Source: Dastarcus helophoroides (taxonomy: Eukaryota; Arthropoda; Insecta; Coleoptera; Bothrideridae). From it: DNA of 64,000 nucleotides. Below are positions 37,371 through 48,430 of the stretch, piece by piece (position 1 is the first letter of the stretch; each line of letters begins with the position of its first letter). The translations under genes and the position numbers were made by a program. A model generated the notes under the pieces. That model was given only the letters and a program-made list of their open reading frames with translations, did no database searches and was not told where the DNA came from. Location: positions 25,189,233 to 25,253,232 of the forward strand of contig CM053330.1 of NCBI GenBank assembly GCA_028583605.1, read 5' to 3'.

Positions 37371-40320
37371 TATCAGGCAAAAACAATTTTCTAGTTTAAT
37401 CAATAAATGTCAGTTTTTGCATAAAACTTTTTACTTTAACCTTAAAATTTTTAATCTCGTTACTAGGACCTAAATTTAAAACATTGGATTTATGTAGAAA
37501 TATTGAAATTTCTAGAAAAATATTGAGCTTAAAAGCAAAGATATGTAGAAAAACCGAATATTCGAGTTTAGTTTTCGGTATGAAAATTGAAATTTCTTAA
37601 GCAAACAATTTTTCAGATTTTTTAGTGTAAATTTTCTCTTTTTTGGTAAAATGTTGCCTTCTCAAAGTGTCGATGTTAAACTTTCAGTTGTTAGTTTTCC
37701 AAAAGTTTAATTTTATAGACATACTTAAAATATAGTTTTTTAAAAATAATTTTAGAATAACAACATAAAACTTCAATTCTTTAGCAAAAAAGTCAATATT
37801 TTAAAAAATATTGAATTCAGAAAAAACTTGAAATGTCTATTTTATTTTACTACGACTTGAATTTTAAAGTCGAATCTTTTTAAGTCGAAATTTTCACACT
37901 AAAATCAAAATTTTGATAGTAAACTAGGAAATTAATTTGAATTTAAATTAGCCGTCATATACGGAAGCGGTGGATAGAGGGCGTATCGTAATGACAGCGC
38001 ATAGTGTCTAGGGATGCAACATCCTTCAAAAAAGCATCGACGTTTAAACATCGATATTTTTTTTAATGAAACATTGATTTCTTAAACATCTGTTTTCGAT
38101 AACGACAAATCTATGTTTTTCCGATGTTTTTTAATAAATATTTAATTGCGGGCTTAAGGAGTCAAAATTACGAAGGTGTAGGACAGATATCAACTTAAAA
38201 AGACATGGTTTTAAAAATTTCAAGTTTAATCTTAAAATTTAACTTTTTTTCAGAAATTTCGAGATTAAAATTAAAGTTTTAATTTTTTTTTTTCCAATAT
38301 TCCACTACTTTTTCAAAATTTCACCTTTAATTTCGGGATTTTAACTTTTTTCTAGCAATTCCGAGTTTAAAGTCAAAACTTCGACTTTGACATTGACATT
38401 TCGATCACAGGTAAATTCAAAACTTTTTTTTTCTTGAAATTTTAAGAAACATTGGAAATTTCGACGTTAATTTCAAGATTCCTATACTTTGTGGTTAGGT
38501 AAGATTATGGTTTTTAGGCAGTTGGCAGTAGGATGTTTTCAGCAATTTTAATTTTTAATCACCAACATTTTGACTTTTTTCTGTAACTTTAATGTCGAAG
38601 CTCGAGATTAGAGTCGAGATTTCGAGAAAAAAGTCAAAATTTCGAGATTAAAGTCAAAATTTTGAGATTAAAGTCGAAATTTTGAATTAAAGTCTATATT
38701 TTGACTTTAATCTTGGGATTTCGAGAAAAAAGTCGATATTTCGAGATTAAAATCGAAATTTCGAGAAAAAACTCGAAATTTCGCCTTTAAACATGAAGTT
38801 ACTAAAACATTGATTTCAAATTGATATTAAATTTGGTTTAATACAAAATTTGAGAATTTTAAAAATGTATGAATTTTAAAATTGTCGAAATTTCTAAAAA
38901 TGCCAAAATTTTGAAAAATTTCGGAAATTTTATAATATGTTGAAATTTTCATAAAAAATTAAAATTCTCAAATGAATTCTGGTTTTTTAAAAAAAGTCGA
39001 AATAGTGATAAAATCCTTATTAAAAAAGTGAAAATACCATACTTTTTAAAACTCTAAATTTTTGAAAAATAAGGTTTCAAGAAAATATCGAATTTTAAAA
39101 ATTTTGTCAAAAGGATTTGAAACTTTTTGAAAAACGAAATTTTCAAAAACTTTTGACAAACGAATTTTGAATTAAAATTTCGATAGAAAAAACATCGACA
39201 TTTTCATTAAGAAAAATGTCAATAAAGATTTCCAAAAATCTGGAAATTCTGAAAAATTCGATATTTTAAAAAGAGTTCCAATTTTGAAAAATAATTATAA
39301 ATTTTAAGGCAGAAGTTTTGAAATAGACATGAAAATATGGACATTTTTAAAAGAAAAGCGAAATTTTTGAAGATTTAAAAATAAATTTTAATAGTGAACA
39401 AAATAAAGACTTTCAAAAAAGGTTGAAATTATGAAAAATAGTCAAAATTTTGAAATAATATCAAAATTTAAAAAAGTCAAAATTTTCAACAAATAACTTG
39501 AAAAATTTCCAATGATGCTGAATTTAAAAAAATTAAACATTTTTCTATTAAAAAACAAAATTTAAAAAAAAACAAAATATTTAATATTTAAAAAGTCGTT
39601 CCAATTTAATTTAAGAAAATCTTATTCTAAAAGTCAGGATTTTTGAGAAAAAAGTTCGAAATTTTGAGAAATAGCTAAAAATTTCAAAAATAAGCCAGCG
39701 AAATCTTGAAAGCATTCTGTAATTACAAAAAGCTGAATTTTTAAAAAAGTTTAAAGTTTGAAATAAGTCAAAGTTTTTTCAACAAAAAAAATAATCGGCA
39801 ATTTAAAAAAATGCCGAAATATTCAAGAAAATTCGAAAGTTTTTATTAAAATCTCAACTTACGTACCTTTTAAAATTTTAACTCTACTTTCTAGAATTCG
39901 AATGAAATTTTGAGTCTAAAATTCGAAATTTCACATAAAGTAATTAAAGAATTTGAGGTTTTTTATATTCATATTTTATTTATGTTTTTCCAACATTTCC
40001 AGTTTAACATTATGGTTTTTGTGCTAGAATTGCCAAATCTCGAAATCCATAATTTTCTAAATAATTTGACATTTCGAACTTAATCAGAAAATCTCGAAAT
40101 TTTTCTTAAAATTTCAAATTAACTCTCTTAAAATTTTGAAGTTCGAGCGTAATTTCTAATTTAAAAGTGGTTTGAGAATGTTTCATATAAATTTAGTTTT
40201 TCTTTAATTTTTGATTTTTTTCTGAATATTCCGAGTTTAAATTATAAAAAAAAATAGTTGAAAGAATGTTTCAATCAAATTTTTTGATTGTGAAAACGTT
40301 TTTAAATTTTGTATCTTTCA
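37371..40320. repeat. AT array including the clearest 20-bp unit (38595-38775)
   Basis: At 38595-38775 units such as AGTCAAAATTTCGAGATTAA follow each other with 20-bp spacing and little divergence; this is the best-preserved example of the pattern in the window. A short inverted switch (TTTTGACTTTAATC) occurs at about 38697. Around this block the same unit is heavily diverged: T-rich at about 38200-38590, A-rich at about 38830-39830 and T-rich again after 39960. Confidence 0.75.
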
Positions 40321-40941
40321 TTTTCCAATTTTAACCCCAAAAGGGGTAAGCAGGAACAAGATGTAAAGATTTACTCCTTATTTAATAGTTCAGTTTTCGA
40401 AAAAAATCAGTTGTTGACATATTTGTAATAAAATATTTGTAATAATTAATTAACTAATTACTCAATAATGAGCGGGTAAATTGATAACTGAAAAAAAGTA
40501 TTTATTTTCATTTCCAGCCAGCGCATGCATCTGCAGCGTTATCCTGGGCAAACAATGTCACAGTATCTCTGTAGTAAATTGTCATCTCAGGTTTTATTGT
40601 GCCCCAGAGAGACGCGAACCATCTCATCACGTAGTGGACACGTCCAGAGTGATTCTACTATAAATTGCACATTGTGCGACATCGAATTAATTCAAGCAAC
40701 ATAATATTAGACGAAATAAAGTTAATTGGAACCAATTCATGGCACTGTTATAAACACGAACGATGAGGTCAAATTTTCCCGAGAAACGGCGCATTCACCA
40801 AAACAACTCAAGATTAAGGTGGCTTTTTTTGTTTTAAAACAGAATCTCAGAAGTAATAAATTTTGGTATCTGGTTTCTGACATATTGAACATAAATGTTC
40901 TTGTGTGCACACGCGATCGAATTTGTATTAAATACAATGTA
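40321..40941. other. Non-repetitive stretch, nothing recognised
   Basis: Mixed-composition sequence between the AT array and the foldback cluster. The open frames at 40481-40663 and 40726-41034 (+) lack splice or family support, and the second runs into the foldback element. Confidence 0.35.
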
Positions 40942-42365
40942 CAGGGTGTTCCAGTTTCGGTAATTTTCGGAGGTGTTGGATTTATTAATAAAGATAGAGT
41001 GTTGGGCTTTTCACTTTGCTGTCCTACTTTTTGATAAAATGAAAGATTTTAGTCTCAAATTTGTCATGACTGTCTTACTTTTTAAGCTACATTTCGATTT
41101 TGAAAATCTTTACTTTTTGGCCATGCTCGTATTTCCGTTAGGTACAGTGGCCTAGTTAGTTTTTTTCTGGAAAGTCAAATTTTGGAGATATTAACCTAAA
41201 TTATATTTTCTTAAATGGATCACCCCATATATTACTTTTTATGTTGGTTAAGCATAATTTGAGCTTTTCAGAAATATATAGTTGTTGACGTTTATTTTAA
41301 AAAACAAGTTCAAAGTCCAATATTTTTATAATTTATACTTTACTTTAGCAGTAGGCTATGACCAATTTATTAGAAACAAATGCAAAATTTATAATTGTTC
41401 TAAGAATTCAACCCTTCAAAAGTTACTTTAAAATTTTTCTATATTTTCAGTTGTGTATTAAAAATTACTGGTATTTTCATTTTTTGAAAATTCTTTGAGC
41501 CTTAAATCCTGTTATACCAACATTTTGTCTATTTTTCAACAAGATGAGTAAGTTGATGATTCTGTATACTATAACACTTTTATTTCCTTTTCTCTTCATG
41601 TTGCTGAACTTCGTAAAGGAGTTGGTTTGACGTACCGAATCGTTCGGAATAGAGCAATAATTCTGGTAAATTTAGTTAGAAAAGTAAGGAAAATTTAACA
41701 ATGTTAAATTAAAAATGGGTTTCTAATTTTGAAAATAATCTTTAAAAAATGTCAGCATGTTTTTATTAGATAGAGCTTTTGTGTTTTTACGATAAAGTAC
41801 AATATGCAATATTGATTAAGTTTTAATACAGAATTAAAAATATTAAAATTTACTGTTAAAGAGTTTAGTCCTTTGAATAATTATTAATTTTGCTCTTTTT
41901 TCTAGTAAATTTGTCATAGCCTACTGCTATAAATTATAAAAATATTTAATTTTGAGCTTGTTTTTAACATTAAACCTTAACAACTATATATTTTTAAAAA
42001 GCCCAATTAGGCTTAATCAATATAAAAAATAATATATAGGGTATTCCAATTAAAAAAATATAATTTTGGTTAATATCTCACGAATTTGACTTTTTAGAAA
42101 AACATTCACTACGCCGCTGAACTTAACGTAAACATCTGTAGCAAGATCAGTTTTTGTCTTTTTGATTTAAGTAGACAAAACGGAGATACAAGGGACTGCT
42201 AAAAAGTGAAGATTTTCAAAATCACCCTCAAGCTTAAAAACTAAGACAACTATGACAAATTTGAGACTGGAATGTTTCATTTGATTAAAAAGTAGGACTA
42301 ACTAGCACCCTATCTTTAATATTAAGTCCAATACCCCCGAAAAGTGCCAAAAATGTGACACCCTG
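40942..42365. mobile_element. Foldback MITE 1 (CAGGGTG ends, TA flanks)
   Basis: This 1424-bp element begins CAGGGTGTTCCAGTTTCGG and ends with the inverted counterpart GTGACACCCTG. TA lies on both sides (40940-40941 and 42366-42367). Inverted arms of roughly 420-450 bp share, for example, CTCAAATTTGTCAT and TAGCAGTAGGCTATGAC; about 550 bp lie between them. No transposase is present. TA flanks suggest a mariner-type non-autonomous element. Confidence 0.75.
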
Positions 42366-42607
42366 TACAGGGTGAGCGAAACTCGCTCAATTTTAAGACA
42401 AAAAAAAGCGATGAGAAAAGGTTCTTAAATTGGATTCAATAAGGTCCATTTTAGGTTAAATTTGCATATTTTTTCAGATCTGAAAACCAAAGTAATGACG
42501 TCATTGAATTTTTCTTTTCCAGAAACATACCTATATTTTTGCATATTCAAAAAGAACTAGTTTTTCTAAACAAATTTTGTTAACAAAAAAATGTTGTATC
42601 TTTTTTG

Positions 42608-45600
42608 CAGGGCTTCGAACCTGGAACTGAACCGAAAACCGGAAACCGAAAAAAACCGTTAATTTTGCAGGAATGAAAACCGGATCGTAACCGGAAAAAA
42701 ATAACGGGTTTATTTCGGTTCGTTGAATTTGTATGTTCTTAAAATAATTTTTACTTTACGTTAAAGTTTGGGATTTTTTTAGAAATTTTCTTTATAAAAT
42801 TTTGCACAAATTCATGCAACTTTCATCTCAAATTTATGAGTTTACTTTAAAGAACATTTTTTTGAAAGTTTGATTAGAAACTTACAATTTCCTTTCTTTC
42901 TGAGAAAATCTTGATTTTATTCTCAAAATTTCAAGCCAAATTGAGTTTTAAGTTGTATAACTTAAATATTATTTTTTTAAAATTTTCGGCTCTTTTTTAA
43001 AATTTGGACTTTTTTCTCGAAATATTTCTTTTCTTTTTCTAAAATTTCGAGTTCAAAATAAAAATTTTGTGTGCTATTGTGAACATGGACTCAAGCAGAG
43101 GAGTCTTTTTCATTGAAGCCCAGTTTCCTGACAACTTTATTTGCAAATTCAAGGTTTTCCGAAAATTGTAACTTTTTCTTCAGAACAAACACTCAAAATT
43201 TGTTTTTTTCTTAAACTTGGATTTTCCCTTTTATAATCTGATACCCCTAATTTTTAAAGTTATTAATAAAAATTTCGAGTTTTCTTGAATTTTTTCCTTC
43301 AATTTACACTTTAATTGAAATATGCCAATTTTTTTCTCAAAATTTTAAATTCTAATGCTTTTTTTACGATGCCGACTTCATAAAACTTCCCAAAATTCCT
43401 GGGTTTGGCTTTTTTTTTCTCAAAATTTGCGATAAAATCTCACTAATTCTAATTTTTACTAGAAATTGGGAATTTCAGTCAAAATTTCAAGAGAAAAATA
43501 CAGCATTTATATTTCAATTTAAAGCCGGGATCTTGAAATTAAAGTCGAAATTTTGAAGATAAACTTGAAACGATGACATGTTAGAAAATGTCTCATTTAA
43601 ACTTCCAATTTCTATCTGGTTTTGTTTACTTTATACTTGACTTTTTTCTTAAAATTTCGACTTCAGCCTCGAAGCTGCGATTTTTTTTCAGATTGTTTTG
43701 AATTGAGGCAGCTTTAAAATCGAAATTTAGTTAAGTCCTAAATTCGTTTTGTAGAATTCGTTCAAAATTTAAAAATTGGTAATTTGGAAAAGTAGATTCT
43801 TCAGCAAAATTAAAAAATTTCTGGAACGGGCGAATTTTGAAAATATGTCGAAGTTATCACAAAAACTCGAACTTTTGAAAAAAAATGGAAATTTCGAAAG
43901 AACTTCAAATTTTGAATGAAGCTATATTTAACTTGGAAAAAAAGGTAAACATTAAAAAAAAAATTAAAATCCTGAAAAATTGAAATATTTCAAAAAGTTG
44001 CAGTTTTGAAAAAAGGTTAAAATTTGGAAAAAGTCGGAATTATCAAAAAAACAAGTTAAAACCTCGAGAAATAGTAAAAAGTTTGAGCCAAAGTGTAAAT
44101 TTTCAAAAAAAGGTAAAGGTTTAAAAAAAAATGTTTCAACCTACTCATATTATAAAAATTCTAAAACTTTGAAAAAAATTGAAATTTTTGAGGAAAAAAA
44201 AACTTTGTGTGCTTACAAAAGTTCAAAATTTTAAAAAAATGAAGAAATTTTCCAAAAAAATTAAATTCTGAAAAAGTTACAGCTTCGAGGAAAAGTCGAA
44301 ATTTTGATGATAAATGGTCGGAATTTTCAAAAAAGTCTAAATTCTGAAAAAGGTTTGAAGATATCAAAGATGTCGAGATTTTGAGAAAATTTAATATTTC
44401 AAAAAACAAAAATTAAAGGATATCTAATTTTTCAAAGAAAAGTTCAATTTACTACATAAAAGTCGAAACATAGAAAAAAAGTTGAAATTTAAAAAAAAAA
44501 AAGATCAAAGCTTTAAGAAATTGTCAAAAGTTGGACCAAGGTCAAAAATTTAAAAAACACAGGAGAAGTTTTTAAAAGTCAGTTTTTCAACATCATTAAA
44601 TAAACAGGAAAAAACTAAATTTTAAAAAAATATAACAATTTGGAGAAAAGATCGAAATTATGTTTAAAGATTTTCAAGAAATTCAACATTTGCAAAATAA
44701 ATTATAATCCTACAGAATGGTCAAACTGAAAAAGTCTTGCGATTAATAAAATAAATAAATATTTGAAAAAAGTGGAAGCTAAAAAAAAGAACATTTGAAT
44801 TCCAAAGTTTGCAAAGTATAAAGACGAAATGCTTTAAAGAAATCGAAAAATGTTTAGGAATTTTCAATAAAAATCGAAAGCAGACTTTTTAAAAAGTAAT
44901 TATTTTTAGAAAGTCAAAATTTTGCAAAAAAGTGTGTCTTCTTCGAGATCAATTCCAAATAATCAAAAAAGTTGGAAATGTTCATAAAATAAAATCTTTA
45001 ACAAAAGCAAAAGTTATAAAAGTAAAATATTCAAAAAAAAAAAACAAAACCAACCAAATAAGGCAGACTTTTGAGGAATTTGAAATATTCAAAAAATCAA
45101 AATTTAGAAAAAAGTTAAAATTTTCAAAATCAAGTTAAAATTTCGAAATTTTGGAAGTCGAACGAGAAAAGATCGACTTTGTGAAAAATTGGGTTTTTAT
45201 TGTAGAAATTTTCAAAAGAAGTCAAACTCAAAAAGTCTTGCAATTAATAAAATAAATAAACATTTGAAAAAAGTGGAAGCTAAAAAAAAGAACATTTGAA
45301 TTTCAAAGTTTTTAAAATATAAAGAGGAAATGCTTTAAAGAAATCGAAAAATGTTTAAGAATTTTCAGTAGAATTCGAAGGCAGAGTTTTCACAAAGTAA
45401 TCATTTTTAGAAAAAAAGAAATTTCGCGAAAAAGTGAAAATTGAAAAAAGTTGAATAAAAAGAGTCGATATTTGCAAAAATTAAAACTTTGTAAAAATTC
45501 AAATTAAAACAAAATTGAAATATTTTGAAAAAATCGAATTTAAAATTAGTTAGATTTGCAAAAAAAGATGAAATTTCGAGTGTGAAATTTCTGATATTTA

Positions 45601-46150
45601 CAAAAATAAGGTCAAACATTCAAACTTCAAAATCAATTCCAAATATTCAAAAAAAAATTTAAATTTCCAAAAAATAAAATCTTTAACAAGAACAAAAGTT
45701 GTAAAAGTAAAGTTTTTAAAAAAATTAAAACCAACCAAATAAGAAAGAATTTTGAGGAATTTGGAATATTCAGTTCCAACGAGAAAAGATCAACTTTGTA
45801 AAAAAGTAGGTTTTTATTGGCGAAATTTTCGAAATGAGTCAAACTTTTCATTAAAAATTGAATTCTTCAGAAAAGTCGAAACTTTTAAAAATTATATAAC
45901 CAAAGGATATTGTCTCTTATCTTTCCTAGGTGAAAGTTATTTTTTTATGAAGTTCAAGGTTTTTTTTCAAGTTTGAACTCAAAATGAACCCAGAACCCAG
46001 AAATTATAAAATGAGTCACCCAAAACTGAACCGAAAACCGAAAAAAACCGTTATTTTTGTCGGAACGAAAACCGGAACGGAACCGATATGATTTTTTTCC
46101 GGAACAAAAACCGAAAACCGAAACGAAAAAAATAGTGGTTCGATGCCCTG
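42608..46150. mobile_element. Non-autonomous hAT element, family A copy 1
   Basis: Ends are CAGGGCTTCGAACC and, inverted, CAGGGCATCGAACC. The flanking 8-mers are CTTTTTTG (42600-42607) and TTTTTTTG (46151-46158), a near-perfect 8-bp target duplication typical of hAT transposition. Just inside both ends are clusters of CCGAAAACCGGAA-type repeats. The 3.5-kb inside has no transposase, only AT array: T-rich to about 43700, A-rich after. A 498-bp direct duplication lies within it (about 44733 and 45231). It is inserted into the left arm of the surrounding foldback MITE. All open frames inside are array shadows. Confidence 0.88.
44733..45850. repeat. Internal direct duplication in the hAT element, ~498-bp offset
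   Basis: CTTGCGATTAATAAAATAAA near 44737 recurs as CTTGCAATTAATAAAATAAA near 45236, with AAAAGTGGAAGCTAAAAAAA following in both. Downstream, AATAAAATCTTTAACAA with ACCAACCAAATAAG also appears twice (about 44990-45060 and 45675-45745). Confidence 0.75.
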
Positions 46151-46347
46151 TTTTTTTGGCTTAAAAGTTATAAACAATTTTATTGTAAAAAAAGAATATT
46201 ATCAAAAATTCATAATTACTACGATTTAAACAAGTAGCCTTTGGAAATGCAATAAATCAAAAATCAAAGTATAGGGGCATCTATCAATAACTGAACTAAT
46301 GGTTGACAAACATTTTTTGTTGCCATTTGATTCACGTAAATGATATA

Positions 46348-46956
46348 CAGGGTGAGTCAAAAAGAAAGAGTCAACGCTAAACTGGAGATACTAGATACCA
46401 AACTATTACGATTGAGCTCAACATGCTTTATACCAATGGGGTTGGTTTAAGAGATACATTTAAATTTAAATTTTATTCTGAAAGTTTTTAATAATTGAGA
46501 AAGTTTTGATGATATAAATTTAATATTTGGGAATTTTATGTTTTTTGGTGTGGAAATTACGAATTATAAATTTTTATTAACGTTGCTCCCAGAGGGCGTT
46601 AATTTCACGTAAATTAAAACATATTTTTTTTATCTGTTGAGTTATACTTAAAACATATAGACAATATAAAAGAACGATCAATTTTACAAAAAAAAGGTGT
46701 TTAAGTGCTCTAAAGCCAACAGTTTTTAAGTTATTTTCATTTAAAAGTTTCAATGTATTTTTTTATGATTTTTGAATATTAGATTAACAGCACCCAAACT
46801 TTCTCGATTATTGAGAAGTTTCAGAATAAAATTTAAACTTTGAAGGCCCTGTATCTCCTTAACCAGTCACATTAATATAAGGCATGTTGAGCTCAATAGT
46901 AATATTTTAATGTCTAGTATCTCCAGTTTTTGGCCCAGTCTTTCTGATTCACCCTG
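46348..46956. mobile_element. Foldback MITE 3 (CAGGGTGAGTCA ends), nested in MITE 2
   Basis: The 609-bp element begins CAGGGTGAGTCAAAAAGAAA and ends with the inverted form TTTCTGATTCACCCTG. The arms also pair through TGGAGATACTAGA and GAGCTCAACATGC. TA precedes the left end and AA follows the right, so the target site is slightly eroded. It shares the CAGGGTG terminus with the two foldbacks around it but has a different body. Confidence 0.72.
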
Positions 46957-47384
46957 AATTATTTATTATTTTATGGGGAATTTTAAAAGAACCCCAAACA
47001 TGTTATTCCAAACTTAAAAATATTTAATAGATTTGTCTCCAAAGCCTGTTTGATTAAATCGTACCAATTGCAAATTTTTAATAATACAATTTTTGCAATA
47101 AATTTGCTTACAACTTTTGAACGGAAAAAGATACCAACATTTTTTGTTTACAAAATTTGTTTAGAAAAATTAGTTCTTTTTAAATGTAGAAAAATATATG
47201 TATGTTTCTGAAGAAAAAAAGATCAAAGACGTCTTTACTTTGGTTTTCAAATCTGAAAAAATATGCAAATTTAGCTTAAAATTAACCTTATTCAATCCAA
47301 TGTAAGAATCTCTTTTCAGATTTCTTACATCGTCTTTGCTTTTCTTATAATAACGCCGAGACATCGAGTTTCGCTCACCCTGTA

Positions 47385-47890
47385 CAATAGAAATAGTTAT
47401 TGGTACGGATCCATTTTTAGAGGTTGGCTTTGTCCTGATTTAGGCTTTATTTGATGTTTCTGTAGATTTTGTCGTTTCTATCAAGGGAGTACAATACTTA
47501 AAACCGCTCCTAATTATGCTGCAATATCGCATTTACCATTGTTATCCATGAGAGTACCTACTGCACTTTACGTGACGTTTTACAGCTAATTTCGCTTTAA
47601 CTCGTTCTCGGAACAGTTTTATATATGCTATGCTCTTAATATTTCAAATGGGTGCGCCGTTTTACCTTCCGATGCAATTCTAAACGACTTAAAACCGACG
47701 TTCTTCGTTTTACGGCCAAACGATAACCTCCACCGCATTCACATTAGATATTTCATTCCTACATCAAGATAAGAAGTTTTAGGGCGAACTTTAAAATATT
47801 ACGACCTCGGGGATTAATTTATCCACATCACGATTTTTTCTTTTAAGCGCGACATTAGCCAAGGTGCTGGAACTATTTTGGGCAACTTAC
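47385..47890. other. Non-repetitive island beside the alternative first exon
   Basis: The sequence from about 47400 to 47890 is of normal complexity and GC-richer than the arrays. It forms the start of the intron behind the form B exon. No further exon was recognised. Confidence 0.35.
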
Positions 47891-47956
47891 CTCATTACGT
47901 TGATCTTTTTTGACGCCGTGTCCTCCACCGGTTCCTGTACTTTGAACCGTATTCAT
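47891..47956 (-). CDS. DPP10: Alternative first coding exon (form B) of the DPP10-like gene
   Basis: A 66-bp open exon on the minus strand starts MNTVQSTGTGGGHG and ends KKDQRNE at GAG, followed by a consensus donor GTAAGT. It is in phase 0, so it can join exon 2 (20012-20225) in the same way as form A, giving RNE|ELAVSS before the membrane anchor. An in-frame TGA lies 18 bp before the ATG. It sits in a GC-richer, non-repetitive island about 20 kb upstream of form A, and the nested transposon cluster starts just 3' of it in the would-be intron. Vertebrate DPP6 and DPP10 also use alternative first exons that change only the cytoplasmic tail. No RNA evidence is available here, and a chance ORF-plus-donor is possible but unlikely. 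Confidence 0.72.
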
Positions 47957-48356
47957 TATCCTTAAAGAACATCATTCAAATCCCCTACGTTCATAACAGG
48001 TAGCTCAAATTTGAAATTATTGGTATGGCAATGAATCCTAATAGCATTAAAAATTTTTTAAACAGATATTTTTACTAAATTTATCCGTATTTCATACATA
48101 CTATATAGCTAGAAAAAGTTATTAAACTAGATTACCAAATTAATCACTTTGTTTAAACTTAGCATATATTCATAAATGCTAGGTGTTCAATGAATAATAT
48201 AGAATACAGATTAATTATTTTAACTGTAACATATTTAAAGAAATTTAAAGAAATAGAGTCAAAACGTAAAAGTTGTTTTTCTACTTTTGAAATTACGTTT
48301 CACTTAACCCTTTTGATTAAGGGATCAGATCATTACTTAACAGTGTTGAAAAACAT

Positions 48357-48430
48357 GTTGACGCCAACGAGAATTAAACTCACTATCTCAAAAATAAGTA
48401 GCCGAGCTCTATACCATTCGGCCACAACTC
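48357..48430 (-). repeat. tRNA-related SINE head (or tRNA pseudogene)
   Basis: On the minus strand the block reads GTTGTGGCCGAATGGTATAG at its start. It contains an A-box-like TGGCCGAATGG and a B-box-like GAGTTTAATTCTCG, and ends GGCGTCAAC, which can pair with the start. Spacing fits a tRNA, but the middle does not form a clean anticodon arm and the T-loop has changes. A Pol III-derived SINE head is the better reading; the body would run towards lower coordinates. Confidence 0.6.

Larger units (their letters stand above)
42368..47382. mobile_element. Foldback MITE 2, split by a hAT insertion and carrying a third foldback
   Basis: The left end CAGGGTGAGCGAAACTCG (42368) and the right end CGAGTTTCGCTCACCCTG (47382) are inverted copies flanked by TA. 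The left arm to 42607 continues after the hAT element at 46159, and the right arm (about 47000-47382) is its complement: TGCATATTTTTTCAGATCTG against the 47240 region, and AAACAAATTTTGT near 42570 against 47155. Without the inserts the element would be under 1 kb. The open frame at 47170-47364 (-) is a shadow. Confidence 0.75.

Noticed and set aside
48357..48430. Functional tRNA gene
   Set aside because: The anticodon arm and T-loop do not fit a working tRNA; a SINE head is likelier.
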